A DNA stretch of 64,000 bases from Thermomonospora echinospora (GCF_900108175.1 NZ_FNVO01000001.1:585499-649498), one strand, 5' to 3'; positions 52,399-61,610 are shown, numbered from the stretch's first letter. Program-made: numbers and translations. Notes: generated by a model from the sequence alone, not told the origin.

Positions 52399-54570
52399 GT
52401 GGAGACCGACGCACAGCGACCCCAGACCCGCGAGTACCTGACCGCCGGCGGCGTGCGGGTGCTCCGCACCGCCACTCCCGTCGACCCCGGGCGCAAGTCC
52501 GACGTGCTCGACGCCCTCGTCGCCTCGGTGGGGGAGCGGCGCGGCGGCGTGCTCAGTTCCGGCATGGAATATCCGGGCCGTTATAGCCGCTGGCACATGG
52601 CCTACGTCGACCCCTGCGTCGAGGTCGTCGCCCGGGGCCGGCGGATCTCGGCCCGCGCCCTCAACACCCGCGGCCGGGTGGTGCTGCCGGCCATGGCCGA
52701 GGTGATGCGCGGCACCGGCGAGGTCATCGCCGAGGAGGCCGGCGCGGTGTGCGAGGTGTTCGTGCCGCCCACCGAGGAGTTCTTCACCGAGGAGGAGCGC
52801 AGCCGTCAGCCCACCGTCTTCACCACGCTGCGCGCCCTGGTCGACCTGTTCCGCTGCGACGATCCGCACCTGGGCCTGTACGGCGCGTTCGGCTACGACC
52901 TGTCGCTGCAGTTCGAGCCGCTGCGACTCGGTCACACTCGCCCCGACGACCAGCGGGACCTGGTGCTGCACCTGGCCGATGAGCTGACCGTCGTGGACCG
53001 CAAGCGCGAGACCTCGCACCGCATGTCCTACGACTTCATCATCGGGGACACCACCACCGTGGGGCTGCCGCGCGCCACCGAGCACACCCCGGTGGCCGTC
53101 GCCGCCGAACTGCCGCCGCAGCCGGTGCCCGGCGTGTACGCGCAGATGGTCCGCGACGCCAAGCAGAAGTTCATCGACGGTGACCTGTTCGAGGTCACCC
53201 CCAGCCACGCCATGTACGGGCGCTGCGACTCGCCGGTGGTCTTCTTCGAACGGCTCCGCGAGACCAACCCGGCCCCGTATGAGTTCATGTTCAACCTCGG
53301 CGACGGCGAGTACCTCGTCGGCGCCTCTCCGGAGATGTTCGTCCGGGTGAGCGGTGACCGGGTGGAGACCTGCCCGATCGCCGGGACGATCCGGCGCGGC
53401 GCCGACGCCCTGGAGGACGCCGAGCAGATCCGTACCATCCTGTCCTCGGCCAAGGACGAGTCCGAGCTGACCATGTGCACCGACGTGGACCGCAACGACA
53501 AGGCCCGCGTCTGCGTCCCTGGCAGCGTCCGGGTGATCGGCCGCCGCCAGATCGAGCTGTACTCACGGCTGATCCACACGGTCGACCACATTGAAGGGCG
53601 GCTGCGGCCCGGCTTCGACGCCCTGGACGCCTTCCTCACCCACATGTGGGCGGTCACCGTCACCGGCGCCCCCAAGACCTGGGCGATGCAGTTCATCGAG
53701 GACCACGAGGAGACCCCCCGGCGCTGGTACGGGGGAGCGGTCGGCTTCGTCGGCTTCGACGGCTCGATGAACACCGGCCTGACCCTGCGCACCGCCCAGA
53801 TCCGGGACGGCGTCGCCACCGTCCGGGCCGGCGCCACCCTGCTGTACGACTCCGACCCGGACGAGGAGGAGCGCGAGACCCATCTGAAGGCCAGCGCCCT
53901 GCTGCGCGCCCTGGCCGGTGACGAGCAGCCGCCGGTCGCGGCGGAGGCCGCAGGCGAGCCGCTGCCGGGCGAGGGCCTGAAGGTGGTGCTGGTCGACCAC
54001 GAGGACTCCTTCGTCAACACGCTGGCCGACTACTTCCGCCAGCAGGGCGCCGAGGTGGTCACGCTGCGGCACGGCTTCCCGCAGCGGCTGCTGGACGAGC
54101 TGTCGCCCGACCTGGTCGTGCTGTCCCCGGGCCCGGGCCGCCCGGCCGACTTCGACACCGCCGCCCTGCTGGACGCCCTGCGCGAGCGCGACCTGCCCGT
54201 CTTCGGGGTCTGCCTGGGCCTGCAGGCCCTGGTGGAGCACGCCGGCGGCGAGCTGGCGCTGCTGCCCGAGCCCTGGCACGGCAAGCCCGGCCGGGTGAAG
54301 GTGGCCGGCGGGCGGCTGCTGGAGGAACTGCCGGACGAGTTCGTCGCGGCCCGCTACCACTCCTTGCACGCCACTCCCGACCGGGTGCGGGGCTTCCAGG
54401 TGACCGCGCTGACCGGCGACGTGGTCATGGCGATCGAGGACCCGGCCACCCGCCGGTGGGCGGTGCAGTTCCACCCCGAATCCATCCTGACCGCCGGCGG
54501 CCGGGCCGGCCACCGCGTCATCGCCAACGTCCTGCGCCTGTGCCGCGAGCGGACGGCGCCGGCGGGCTGA
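52399..54570 (+). CDS. trpE: Anthranilate synthase, fused TrpE-TrpG
   Basis: A 723-residue fusion converting chorismate and glutamine to anthranilate. Residues 1-~515 are the TrpE part, with EVTPSHAMYGR, the chorismate-site PIAGTIRRGAD, ELTMCTDVDRNDKARVC (key DVDRNDKARVC) and WYGGAVGFVGFDG. Residues ~530-723 are a class I glutamine amidotransferase with KVVLVDHEDSFVNTL, the nucleophile in FGVCLGLQALVE and the His-Glu pair in QFHPESILT. GTG at 52399 follows GAAGGG at normal spacing. Control is by the leader peptide and attenuator upstream. Phenazine-type synthases (PhzE) share this domain order, but the Trp leader identifies this as tryptophan biosynthesis. Confidence 0.94.
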   Translation: METDAQRPQTREYLTAGGVRVLRTATPVDPGRKSDVLDALVASVGERRGGVLSSGMEYPGRYSRWHMAYVDPCVEVVARGRRISARALNTRGRVVLPAMAEVMRGTGEVIAEEAGAVCEVFVPPTEEFFTEEERSRQPTVFTTLRALVDLFRCDDPHLGLYGAFGYDLSLQFEPLRLGHTRPDDQRDLVLHLADELTVVDRKRETSHRMSYDFIIGDTTTVGLPRATEHTPVAVAAELPPQPVPGVYAQMVRDAKQKFIDGDLFEVTPSHAMYGRCDSPVVFFERLRETNPAPYEFMFNLGDGEYLVGASPEMFVRVSGDRVETCPIAGTIRRGADALEDAEQIRTILSSAKDESELTMCTDVDRNDKARVCVPGSVRVIGRRQIELYSRLIHTVDHIEGRLRPGFDALDAFLTHMWAVTVTGAPKTWAMQFIEDHEETPRRWYGGAVGFVGFDGSMNTGLTLRTAQIRDGVATVRAGATLLYDSDPDEEERETHLKASALLRALAGDEQPPVAAEAAGEPLPGEGLKVVLVDHEDSFVNTLADYFRQQGAEVVTLRHGFPQRLLDELSPDLVVLSPGPGRPADFDTAALLDALRERDLPVFGVCLGLQALVEHAGGELALLPEPWHGKPGRVKVAGGRLLEELPDEFVAARYHSLHATPDRVRGFQVTALTGDVVMAIEDPATRRWAVQFHPESILTAGGRAGHRVIANVLRLCRERTAPAG

Positions 54571-54712
54571 TCCCGGATTCGCGGCGGCGGCCTGGTGGTA
54601 TGGCCTGTGGAGAGAATGTTCGCGCAGGTAGGACGCGAATCGGTTTGATTCGGGATGTGCCGGGCATTCCGGGTGCGCATCGCTCAACTGAACCAAGAAA
54701 GAAGGAGCCCCC

Positions 54713-54859
54713 GTGTACACCCTGCTCTGGCTGCTCGCGGTCGTCCTGGTGGTCGCCGGCATCTACGTCATCGTCGCCCGGCGCGACATTCTGTGGGGAA
54801 TCGTGCTGATCGTCGTGGGGCTGCTGGTCGGGCCCGGTGGCGTGAGCATCTTCGGATGA
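54713..54859 (+). CDS. GPGG-motif small membrane protein
   Basis: A 48-residue protein with two hydrophobic helices, MYTLLWLLAVVLVVAGIYVI and ILWGIVLIVVGLLV, joined by VARRD and ending GPGGVSIFG. The GPGG tail is the mark of a small actinobacterial membrane protein family of unknown role. GTG at 54713 follows GAAGGAG. A strong terminator follows 26 bp downstream. Confidence 0.85.
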   Translation: MYTLLWLLAVVLVVAGIYVIVARRDILWGIVLIVVGLLVGPGGVSIFG

Positions 54860-54884
54860 CGCGGTTGCCGATTCCGCACAAAAC

Positions 54885-54930
54885 AACGGCCCTCCCGTCC
54901 CGTGGTTCCCACGTGGACCGGGGGGCCGTT
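54885..54930. terminator. Bidirectional terminator
   Basis: AACGGCCC (54885-54892) and GGGCCGTT (54923-54930) form the outer stem; the adjacent TCCCGTCC and GGACCGGG extend it with a mismatch. A-rich sequence on the left and TTT on the right suit termination from both convergent genes. Confidence 0.65.
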
Positions 54931-54941
54931 TCCAATTCTCG

Positions 54942-56996
54942 CTACAGGGCGGTGATCTGGACGCGGGTGTCGTGGTAGACGGCACCGCCGCCCATGTCCG
55001 AGTCGCGTTCGTCGACGAGCGCGTTGGGGTTGGCGCCGCCGGACAGTTTCGGCCAGTGCCCCTTGGTGGTGGCGGCCACGCCGGGCCGTACCGCGTCGCT
55101 CACCTCCGCCACCGCCTCCAGGGTGCCGCGGTCGTTGGTCACCCGTACCCGCCGCCCGTCGGTGATGCCCCTGGCGGCGGCGTCGTCGGGGTGCAGCACC
55201 ACCCGTGGTCCACCGGCCCGCCGGCGCAGTTCGGGATTGTTGGCGAACGTGGTGTTGAGAAAGTGGTGGGACGCCGAGGAGATCAGGGACAACGGGTAGC
55301 GCCGGGCCCGTTCCGGATCGGCGGGCTCGGCCGGGGGGACGTATCCGGCCACCGGGTCGTGGCCCGCCATGGCGGCGCGTTCGGAGACGAACTCCAGTTT
55401 CCCCGAGGGCGTCGGGAAACCGTCGGCGAACGGGACGAACGGGTCGGGCACCGCCAGCCGCGCGAAACCCTCCTTGCGCAGCCGGTCGAGCGTGATGCCG
55501 GTCAGCCGAGGGTCCCCGGAGCCGAGGGCCTGCTCGGCCAGTTCCTCGTCGGAGTCGTACAGGGCCGGCTCGTCCAGCCCCAGGTGCCGGGCCAGCCTGC
55601 GGAACGTCTCGGTGGTGGACAGGCACTCGCCGGGCGGCGCCACGGCGGGCTCGTTCCATGACAGGTAAAGGTGGCCGTAGCCGTTGTGCAGGTCGGCGTG
55701 CTCGTGCTGCATGGTGGCCGGCAGCACGATGTCGGCGTAGTCGGCGGTGTCGGTGGGGAAGTGCTCCAGCACGACGGTGAACAGGTCCTCGCGCGCCAGC
55801 CCCCGGCGGATCTTGGACTGGTGCGGGGCGCTGGCGGCCGGATTGGCGGCGATCACGAACAGCGCCCGCACCGGCGGGTCGTCCAGGTCCAGCAGGGCCT
55901 CGCCGATACGGGTCATGGACAGCTTGCGGGTCATGGCGGGCCGCAGGTCGTCGCGGAACAGCGCCGCCTGGTCGATCGGATAGTGGTCGTCGGTGGAGTA
56001 CGACAGGCCGCCGCCGGGCCGGGCCCAGTCGCCGGTCACCGCCGGCAGGCAGGCCAGGGTCCGCAGCGTGGCGCCGCCCCCGGCGTGCCGCTGCAGGCCC
56101 ATGGTGGCCCGGATGGCGGTCGGCCGGGTGCGGGCGATCCGCTCGCCGAGGGCGACGATGTCCCGGGCGGGCACGCCGGTGATGCCGGCGACCCGTCCCG
56201 GCGGGAACGCGGCGATGCGCTCGCGCAACTCCTCCCACCCGAGGGTGCCTTCGGCCAGGAACTCCCGGTCCTCGGCGCCGAGCCCGACGACGACGTTCAT
56301 CAGGCCCAGGGCCAGCGCCGCGTCGGTGCCGGGCAGCGGGGCCAGGTGCTCGTCGGCCTGCCGGGCGGTACGGGTGCGGATCGGGTCGATCGCCACCACG
56401 TGGGCGCCGTCCCGCCGGGCGTCCTGGACGAACTTCCACAGGTGGTGGCCGCTGGTGAGGGTGTTGGTGCCCCACAGCAGGATCAGCTTGGACAGCGCCA
56501 GCGTCTCGGGGTCGATGCCGGCCGAGGTGCCGGTGGTGTAGACCAGCCCGTGGCCGCCGGCGATCGAGCAGATCGAGGGGTGGTGGCGGGAGGCGCCCAG
56601 CACGTTGAACAGGCGCTGCCCGGCCTGGCCGTTCATCCCCTGGATCCAGCCGAGGGTGCCGGTGCCCCAGTACGGCCAGATCGCCTCGCCGCCGTGCTCG
56701 TCGATGATCCCGCGCAGCCGCCCGGCGATCTCCTCCAGCGCCTCGTCCCAGCCGATCCGCTCGAACCGGCCCTCGCCCTTGCGGCCGACGCGGCGCAGCG
56801 GATACAGGATCCGGTCGGGCGCTTCGGCGCGTTCCAGCCAGCGATTGACCTTCGCGCACAGCGCGCCGCGGGTGAACGGATGCTCCCCGTTGCCGCGCAG
56901 CCGCACCGCCCTGCCGTCCTCGACGGTGACCTCCCACGAACAGGTGTCGGGACAGTCCAGCGGGCACGCCCCGAGAACCTTCAGCGGACCGGTCAT
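54942..56996 (-). CDS. Molybdopterin (bis-MGD) oxidoreductase with one [4Fe-4S] cluster
   Basis: A 684-residue single-chain enzyme of the formate dehydrogenase/nitrate reductase/DMSO reductase superfamily. The N-terminal cluster motif is Cys11, Cys15, Cys19 and Cys47 (ACPLDCPDTC and GALCAKVNRW). The molybdenum ligand is probably in HPSICSIAGGHG (about 138-150). LLWGTNTLTSGHH, FVIAANPAASAPHQ and the C-terminal cofactor-binding domain (LISSASHHFLNTTFANNPE) follow. There is no Tat signal, so it is cytoplasmic, and no partner subunit gene is adjacent. The substrate cannot be given. ATG at 56996 follows AGGAGG. Confidence 0.92.
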   Translation of the reverse strand: MTGPLKVLGACPLDCPDTCSWEVTVEDGRAVRLRGNGEHPFTRGALCAKVNRWLERAEAPDRILYPLRRVGRKGEGRFERIGWDEALEEIAGRLRGIIDEHGGEAIWPYWGTGTLGWIQGMNGQAGQRLFNVLGASRHHPSICSIAGGHGLVYTTGTSAGIDPETLALSKLILLWGTNTLTSGHHLWKFVQDARRDGAHVVAIDPIRTRTARQADEHLAPLPGTDAALALGLMNVVVGLGAEDREFLAEGTLGWEELRERIAAFPPGRVAGITGVPARDIVALGERIARTRPTAIRATMGLQRHAGGGATLRTLACLPAVTGDWARPGGGLSYSTDDHYPIDQAALFRDDLRPAMTRKLSMTRIGEALLDLDDPPVRALFVIAANPAASAPHQSKIRRGLAREDLFTVVLEHFPTDTADYADIVLPATMQHEHADLHNGYGHLYLSWNEPAVAPPGECLSTTETFRRLARHLGLDEPALYDSDEELAEQALGSGDPRLTGITLDRLRKEGFARLAVPDPFVPFADGFPTPSGKLEFVSERAAMAGHDPVAGYVPPAEPADPERARRYPLSLISSASHHFLNTTFANNPELRRRAGGPRVVLHPDDAAARGITDGRRVRVTNDRGTLEAVAEVSDAVRPGVAATTKGHWPKLSGGANPNALVDERDSDMGGGAVYHDTRVQITAL

Positions 56997-57089
56997 CGTC
57001 GGAGCCTCCTGCTCATGGGCGTCAATGGGAAACGGGCATCACCTACCTTAGGGGCGTCCGGAACGCCGTCCCGGACACTCGGGGGCGGG

Positions 57090-57866
57090 TCACTTCACCT
57101 CCCTGCGGGTCACCCGGAAGAAGCCGATGAGCAGCGGTAGCAGCAGCCACACCGCCTGAGAGGTCGCCAGCTGCGCCCACGCCCGCGGGGTCAGCCGACC
57201 GCCGGCCTCGACGAGCGGCGCCGTCGTGCGGCCGGTGTCGAGCCACTGCGCCGCCCCCTCCAGCGCCGAGACGGTCTCGCCCAATACCGACCAGGCGATC
57301 GGCAGCAGGAAGCTCATCACGATCGCCAGCGGCGAGTTCAGGAACACCATGCCGAACGCCACGCCCGCCAGGACGCCGAGGACGGCGGCCAGCAGCGTGG
57401 TGGCGAGCATCTGCGGCGGGACGCCCCAGCCCGCGTCGGTCCTGTCCAGCACCGCCCCCAGCGCCCGGCCCGCCCAGGCGGCGACCGCACAGGCCGCCAC
57501 GCACACCGCGGCCAGCAGCGAGGCGGCGACCACCTTGGCGGCCAGGACCCGGCCGCGGCCGGGCACCAGCGTGAACGTGGCCAGCGCGGTCCGCTGCGAC
57601 CACTCGCTGGTCACCGACAACACCCCGACGACGGGCAGCAGGATGCCCACACCGGCCAGGGAGGCGCTGTAGAGCTCGGGCATCGTGCGGATGTGGCGGG
57701 GTGCGGCGAACAGCACCACGCCCACCAGCGCGACCCCGAGGAGGGCGACGAACGCCAGCAGCCAGCGCCCGGCCCGGGTGTCGACCATCTTGCGCAGCTC
57801 GACCAGCGCCAGCGTGAACAGGGACGGGCCGGCGGGCCGGTCCACCGCGACAATCATGGCGGTCAT
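57090..57866 (-). CDS. ABC-2 type permease
   Basis: A 258-residue membrane protein with about six helices. The N-terminal cytoplasmic segment LALVELRKMVDTRAGRWLL and SVTSEWSQRTALATFTLVPGR (key EWSQRTALATFTL) are typical of bacterial ABC-2 exporters. The ATG overlaps the ATPase stop (ATGA), so it is the second half of a two-gene exporter. Its neighbour is a two-component system that probably controls it. Substrate unknown; antibiotic or cell-envelope stress export is a common role for such sets. Confidence 0.9.
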   Translation of the reverse strand: MTAMIVAVDRPAGPSLFTLALVELRKMVDTRAGRWLLAFVALLGVALVGVVLFAAPRHIRTMPELYSASLAGVGILLPVVGVLSVTSEWSQRTALATFTLVPGRGRVLAAKVVAASLLAAVCVAACAVAAWAGRALGAVLDRTDAGWGVPPQMLATTLLAAVLGVLAGVAFGMVFLNSPLAIVMSFLLPIAWSVLGETVSALEGAAQWLDTGRTTAPLVEAGGRLTPRAWAQLATSQAVWLLLPLLIGFFRVTRREVK

Positions 57867-58759
57867 CGGGCGTTCTCCTTCGGCTCGGCGGTCAGGGACA
57901 GGAACAGCTCCTCCAGGCCGCCCTCCCCGGCGGAGCGCAACTCCAGCAGGACGGCGCCGGCCTTGGCGGCGGCGCGGCCGACCGCTTCGGCGTCCGCCTC
58001 GACGGTGAAGGCGTCGGGGCCACAGCGCCGCGCGGCCAGCCCCGCCTCCGCCAGCGCGGTCTCCAGCGCTCCGGGGTCCAGCCCGCGCACGAACGTGCCG
58101 CCGGACGTGGTGAGCAGTTCCCCCTTGTCGCCCTGGGCGACGATCCGGCCGCCGGAGATGACGACGAAGCGGTCGGCGACGGCCTCGACCTCGCGGAGCA
58201 GGTGCGAGGACAGCAGCACCGTCCCGCCCCGGTCGGCGAAGCCCCGCAGCAGGGTGCGCATCCAGTGGATGCCCTCGGGGTCCAGGCCGTTGGCGGGCTC
58301 GTCCAGGATCAGCACCCGGGGATCGCCGAGCAGCGCCAGGGCGATGCCCAGCCGCTGGCGCATGCCCAGGGAGTATCCGCCGACCCGGCGGCGCGCGGCC
58401 GCGGGCGGCAAGCCGACCTCCCGCAGCATCCGCCCGGCCCGCTCCCGGTCCACGCCCAGGACCTGCGCGGACAGTGCCAGCGTCTCGCGGCCGGTGCGGC
58501 CGGAGTGCTGCGCGGCGGCGTCCAGCAGCACCCCGACGTGCCGCCCCGGGTTGGCGATGCGCCGGTACGGGACGCCCAGCACGGCGGCCGAGCCGGACGT
58601 GGGCGGGGTCAGTCCGCAGATCATCCGCATCGTGGTCGACTTGCCCGCGCCGTTCGGGCCGAGGAAGCCGGTGACGGTGCCCGGCTCGCAGCGGAACGAC
58701 ACGTTCCGCACGGCCGCCACGTCCCCATACCGCTTGGTGAGCTCACTGACTTCGATCAT
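57863..58759 (-). CDS. ABC transporter ATP-binding protein
   Basis: A 298-residue ATPase. Walker A GPNGAGKST is at about 34-42, with the signature YSLGMRQRLGIALALLG, Walker B VLILDEPANGLDPEG and H-loop SSHLLREVE. The C-terminal ~80 residues form an accessory domain (RRCGPDAFTVEADAEAVG). It pairs with the ABC-2 permease downstream. The 120 bp upstream contains three palindromic elements spaced 22 bp apart, likely binding sites for the adjacent response regulator. Confidence 0.93.
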   Translation of the reverse strand: MIEVSELTKRYGDVAAVRNVSFRCEPGTVTGFLGPNGAGKSTTMRMICGLTPPTSGSAAVLGVPYRRIANPGRHVGVLLDAAAQHSGRTGRETLALSAQVLGVDRERAGRMLREVGLPPAAARRRVGGYSLGMRQRLGIALALLGDPRVLILDEPANGLDPEGIHWMRTLLRGFADRGGTVLLSSHLLREVEAVADRFVVISGGRIVAQGDKGELLTTSGGTFVRGLDPGALETALAEAGLAARRCGPDAFTVEADAEAVGRAAAKAGAVLLELRSAGEGGLEELFLSLTAEPKENAR

Positions 58760-58818
58760 GCCGTCCAGGCTGGCGGCGGGGGAGCGGCCCGCGCGTCGGC
58801 CACCGGTCGACGCCGCGC

Positions 58819-58876
58819 CGACTCAGGTCCGGACTCCCACCGACCCAGGTCTGGGCTCCGGTCGACCCAGGTCGAC
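58819..58876. promoter_or_regulatory. Three 22-bp-spaced palindromic sites upstream of the ABC exporter
   Basis: GACTCAGGTC (58820-58829), GACCCAGGTC (58842-58851) and GACCCAGGTC (58864-58873) recur at exactly 22 bp, two helical turns. The third sits in a perfect 16-bp palindrome, GTCGACCCAGGTCGAC (58861-58876). They lie 60-120 bp before the ATPase start, where a NarL-type response regulator would be expected to bind. Confidence 0.6.
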
Positions 58877-58879
58877 GGC

Positions 58880-59569
58880 TCAGGCCGGGGCGGGCGGCTC
58901 GTCCTCCAGCGCGGCGTCGTGCACCAGCAGCGCGACCTGCACCCGGTTGTTGAGCTCCAGCTTGGCCAGCAGCCGGGACACGTACGCCTTCACGGTCGCC
59001 ACGCTCATCGACAGCTCCCGGCCGATCTCGCCGTTGGCCAGGCCCCGGCCGACCAGCGCGGCCACCGCCCGCTCGCCCGGGCTGAGCCGAGCCAACGCCT
59101 GCCGGGCGCGCTCGCGCCGCGGGTCCGGCGGGGCACCGGCCAGGTCGCCCACATAGCTCATCATCCGGCGCAGCACCGACGGGGACATGATCGGCTCCCC
59201 GGCCGCCACCTGCCGGATCGCCCGCACGATCTGCTCCGGCGGGGTGTGCTTGAGCAGGAAGCCGCCCGCCCCGGCGCGCATCGCCCGCAGGATGTGCTCG
59301 TCGGTGTCGAAGGTGGTCATGATGATGATCTCCGGTGGGTCCCGGCGGGCGCGTAGCCGCTCGGTGGCCGCCAGCCCGTCCAGCCGCGGCATCCGGATAT
59401 CCATCAGCACCACGTCGGGCCGGTGCTCATTGACCGCGCCGATCACCTCGGCGCCGTCGGCGACCTCGCCCACCACCGCCAGGTCGTCGGCCCCGGCCAG
59501 CATCATCGACAGGCCCAGCCGCACCAGCGCGTCGTCGTCGACGATCAGGACTCGGACCGGGGGGCTCAT
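58880..59569 (-). CDS. NarL/LuxR-type response regulator
   Basis: A 229-residue response regulator. The receiver domain (1-~125) has the acidic pocket DDDALVR, phosphoacceptor Asp57 in VVLMDIRMP, and Lys in FLLKHTPPEQIVRAIRQV. The C-terminal LuxR-type helix-turn-helix is LSPGERAVAALVGRGLANGE and VATVKAYVSRLLAKL (about 163-210). Its start overlaps the kinase stop (ATGA) and it lies upstream of the ABC exporter genes, its probable targets. Confidence 0.94.
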   Translation of the reverse strand: MSPPVRVLIVDDDALVRLGLSMMLAGADDLAVVGEVADGAEVIGAVNEHRPDVVLMDIRMPRLDGLAATERLRARRDPPEIIIMTTFDTDEHILRAMRAGAGGFLLKHTPPEQIVRAIRQVAAGEPIMSPSVLRRMMSYVGDLAGAPPDPRRERARQALARLSPGERAVAALVGRGLANGEIGRELSMSVATVKAYVSRLLAKLELNNRVQVALLVHDAALEDEPPAPA

Positions 59570-60726
59570 GGCTGCAACGGTAGCCAGGCGCGCAGCCGGA
59601 AGTCGCCTTGGGGGGTGCGGCCGTGCTCCAGTCGCCCGCCGACGATGCCGACGCGCTCGCGCAGCCCGATCAGCCCGGCCCCGGCGCCGGGCAGCACGGT
59701 CGGTCCCGCCGGGGAGCCGCCCACCGGCAGCGGGTTGGCCACCTCGACCGTCAGTCCCTCGCCGGGCACCGCCTCCACCGTGACCCGGACGTGGGTGCCC
59801 GGCGCGTGCTTGCGCGCGTTGGTCAGTCCCTCCTGGACGATCCGGTAGGCGTGCCGGCCGACCCGGGCCGGGACCGCAGGCGGGTCGGCGATCCGGTCCC
59901 GCAGCGTGACGTGCGCCCCGGCCTGCCGGGACTGCTCGATCAGCGCCGGTAGGTCAGTGAGCGTGGGCTGCGGCCGCTCCCCGTTGTCGCCGGGGTCGTC
60001 GCGGAGCATGCCGATCACCTCGCGCAGGTCCTCCAGCGCGTCGTGGGCGCACTGCCGGATCACCTTGGCCGCCCGCGCCTCCTCCTCGGGCAGGTTGCCG
60101 CGGTACTCCAGCGCCCCGGCGTGCACGGCCAGCAGCGAGATCCGGTGGGCCAGCACGTCGTGCATCTCGCGGGCCAGCCGCTCCCGCTCGTGGTGGCGGG
60201 CCTCCTCCACGCGCAGCCGCTGGCCCTCCTCGGCCTGCCGGGCGCGTTCCTGCGCCGCCAGCACCAGCCGCCGCTGCGAGCGGACCAGCAGCCCGATGGC
60301 CACCAGCGCTATGTGCAGCAGCGCGACGGTGAGCACGCCCTCCCAGTAGTCCCGCGGGTTCGTGGTCTCGTCCAGTCGCCACAGCGCGCCGATGAGCAGG
60401 AGGTGGGTGGTGGCGAGCGCGCCGGTGACGCGCCATGACCGGTGGACGGCCAGGTTGAACACGGCCATGGCGGCGAAGCCGATCCCGGCCACGGAGACGA
60501 TGCCGCCGAGGTGGCACACCACGGCCAGGGCGACGGGCCACCGCCGCCGCAGGGCCAGCGCCAGCAGGGCGAACACCGCGGCGGCGGCCGCCTCGTACCC
60601 GATCGGCGGCAACCCCTGGGAGTCGGGATCGGTGTACACGACGAAGACGAAGAGCGAGCCCACCAGTGATCCGAGGCTGATGTAGGCCAGTTCTGCGGCC
60701 CGCTCCCGGGACGATCGTCGCGACAC
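59566..60726 (-). CDS. Sensor histidine kinase (HisKA_3 type)
   Basis: A 386-residue membrane kinase with about five N-terminal hydrophobic helices (to ~150) and no large extracytoplasmic domain. A coiled linker is followed by the dimerisation/phosphoacceptor helix with His189 in REMHDVLAHRISLLAVHAG, and the ATPase domain ends with GLIGLRERVGIVGGRL. GTG at 60726 (VSRRSSRERA) places a short basic tail before the first helix; an ATG 31 codons earlier is less likely and neither has a good Shine-Dalgarno site. Intramembrane-sensing kinases of this type often monitor envelope damage and control an adjacent ABC exporter. Confidence 0.92.
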   Translation of the reverse strand: MSRRSSRERAAELAYISLGSLVGSLFVFVVYTDPDSQGLPPIGYEAAAAAVFALLALALRRRWPVALAVVCHLGGIVSVAGIGFAAMAVFNLAVHRSWRVTGALATTHLLLIGALWRLDETTNPRDYWEGVLTVALLHIALVAIGLLVRSQRRLVLAAQERARQAEEGQRLRVEEARHHERERLAREMHDVLAHRISLLAVHAGALEYRGNLPEEEARAAKVIRQCAHDALEDLREVIGMLRDDPGDNGERPQPTLTDLPALIEQSRQAGAHVTLRDRIADPPAVPARVGRHAYRIVQEGLTNARKHAPGTHVRVTVEAVPGEGLTVEVANPLPVGGSPAGPTVLPGAGAGLIGLRERVGIVGGRLEHGRTPQGDFRLRAWLPLQP

Positions 60727-60971
60727 GGGCCAACCGTACGGCGCCCGCGGGCGGGCGGGCAGTGCCCACCCGTCGATGGCCGCATCGACTTTGGTCTGCC
60801 CCGGGCGGCCGAGGGTCATGGGAAGAAGTGGCGGGCATCGGGACGGTCCTGGGCGCCGTCCAGCGGATGCCGGCGTCGCCGATGCCGCCGCCTCACAAAA
60901 AATCTACAACGTAAAGGCGGTGGCCTCCCGCAGACTAGCCCCATCAGCCGATCACCCCGAGCGGAGGACGC

Positions 60972-61610
60972 ATGGCATCGGACACCGGATTCGTGGAGGT
61001 CGCCTCCGAGGCGCGGCTGCGGGAGCTGCTCGGCACCCCGATGCCCCGGGCGGTCGCCAAGGAGCGCGCCCGGCTGCACGAGATGGACCGCAGATGGCTG
61101 GCCGCCTCGCCGTTCTGCCTGATCGCCACCGCCGACGCCGAGGGCAACTGCGACGTCTCGCCCAAGGGCGACCCGCCCGGCTTCGTCCACGTCCTGGACG
61201 AGACCACCATCGCCGTCCCGGACCGGCCGGGCAACCGGCGCGTCGACGGCTTCCGCAACATCCTGGCCAACCCCCGGGTCGGCCTGATCTTCCTGGTGCC
61301 GGGGCGGGGCGAGACCCTGCGCATCAACGGCAGGGCCCGCCTGCTGAGCGACGCTCCCTTCTTCGACGCGATGGTCGTCAAGGGCCACCGGCCCCGGCTG
61401 GCGCTCGTGGTGGAGATCGAGCAGATCTTCTTTCACTGCGCCAAGGCGTTCCTGCGCTCGGACCTGTGGCGGCCGGAGACCTGGGACCCCGGCGCCCTGC
61501 CGTCCCACGCCGCCATCACCAAGAGCGTCATGAACACCGAGGAGACGCTGGAGGAGCTCGAACGCTACTACGGAGCGGAGTACGCCAAGAGCCTGTACGT
61601 CCACAAGTGA
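60972..61610 (+). CDS. PPOX-class FMN-dependent flavoprotein (MSMEG_1061-like)
   Basis: A 212-residue split-barrel flavin-binding protein related to pyridoxamine-phosphate oxidase. LAASPFCLIATADAEGNCDVS (key CLIATADAEGNCDVSPKGD) and RVDGFRNILANPRVGLIFLV form the cofactor-binding core, and a later helix (SLYVHK) closes the chain. Family members reduce or bind flavin/F420-linked substrates; the substrate here is unknown. ATG follows GCGGAGGA. It stands 65 bp upstream of an XRE regulator gene on the same strand. Confidence 0.88.
   Translation: MASDTGFVEVASEARLRELLGTPMPRAVAKERARLHEMDRRWLAASPFCLIATADAEGNCDVSPKGDPPGFVHVLDETTIAVPDRPGNRRVDGFRNILANPRVGLIFLVPGRGETLRINGRARLLSDAPFFDAMVVKGHRPRLALVVEIEQIFFHCAKAFLRSDLWRPETWDPGALPSHAAITKSVMNTEETLEELERYYGAEYAKSLYVHK

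Noticed and set aside
52399-54570. Phenazine-type PhzE synthase
   Set aside because: The domain order is the same, but a Trp-rich leader peptide and attenuator precede it and no other phenazine gene is present.
54763-56967. 734-codon minus-strand frame overlapping the molybdopterin enzyme in another frame
   Set aside because: Arg/Pro-rich shadow of the real 684-residue enzyme, which has the Fe-S and cofactor motifs.
57056-57076. GTCCGG...CCGGAC hairpin between the molybdopterin enzyme start and the ABC-2 permease end
   Set aside because: Short 6-bp stem in very GC-rich DNA with no T-run; too weak to call a terminator.
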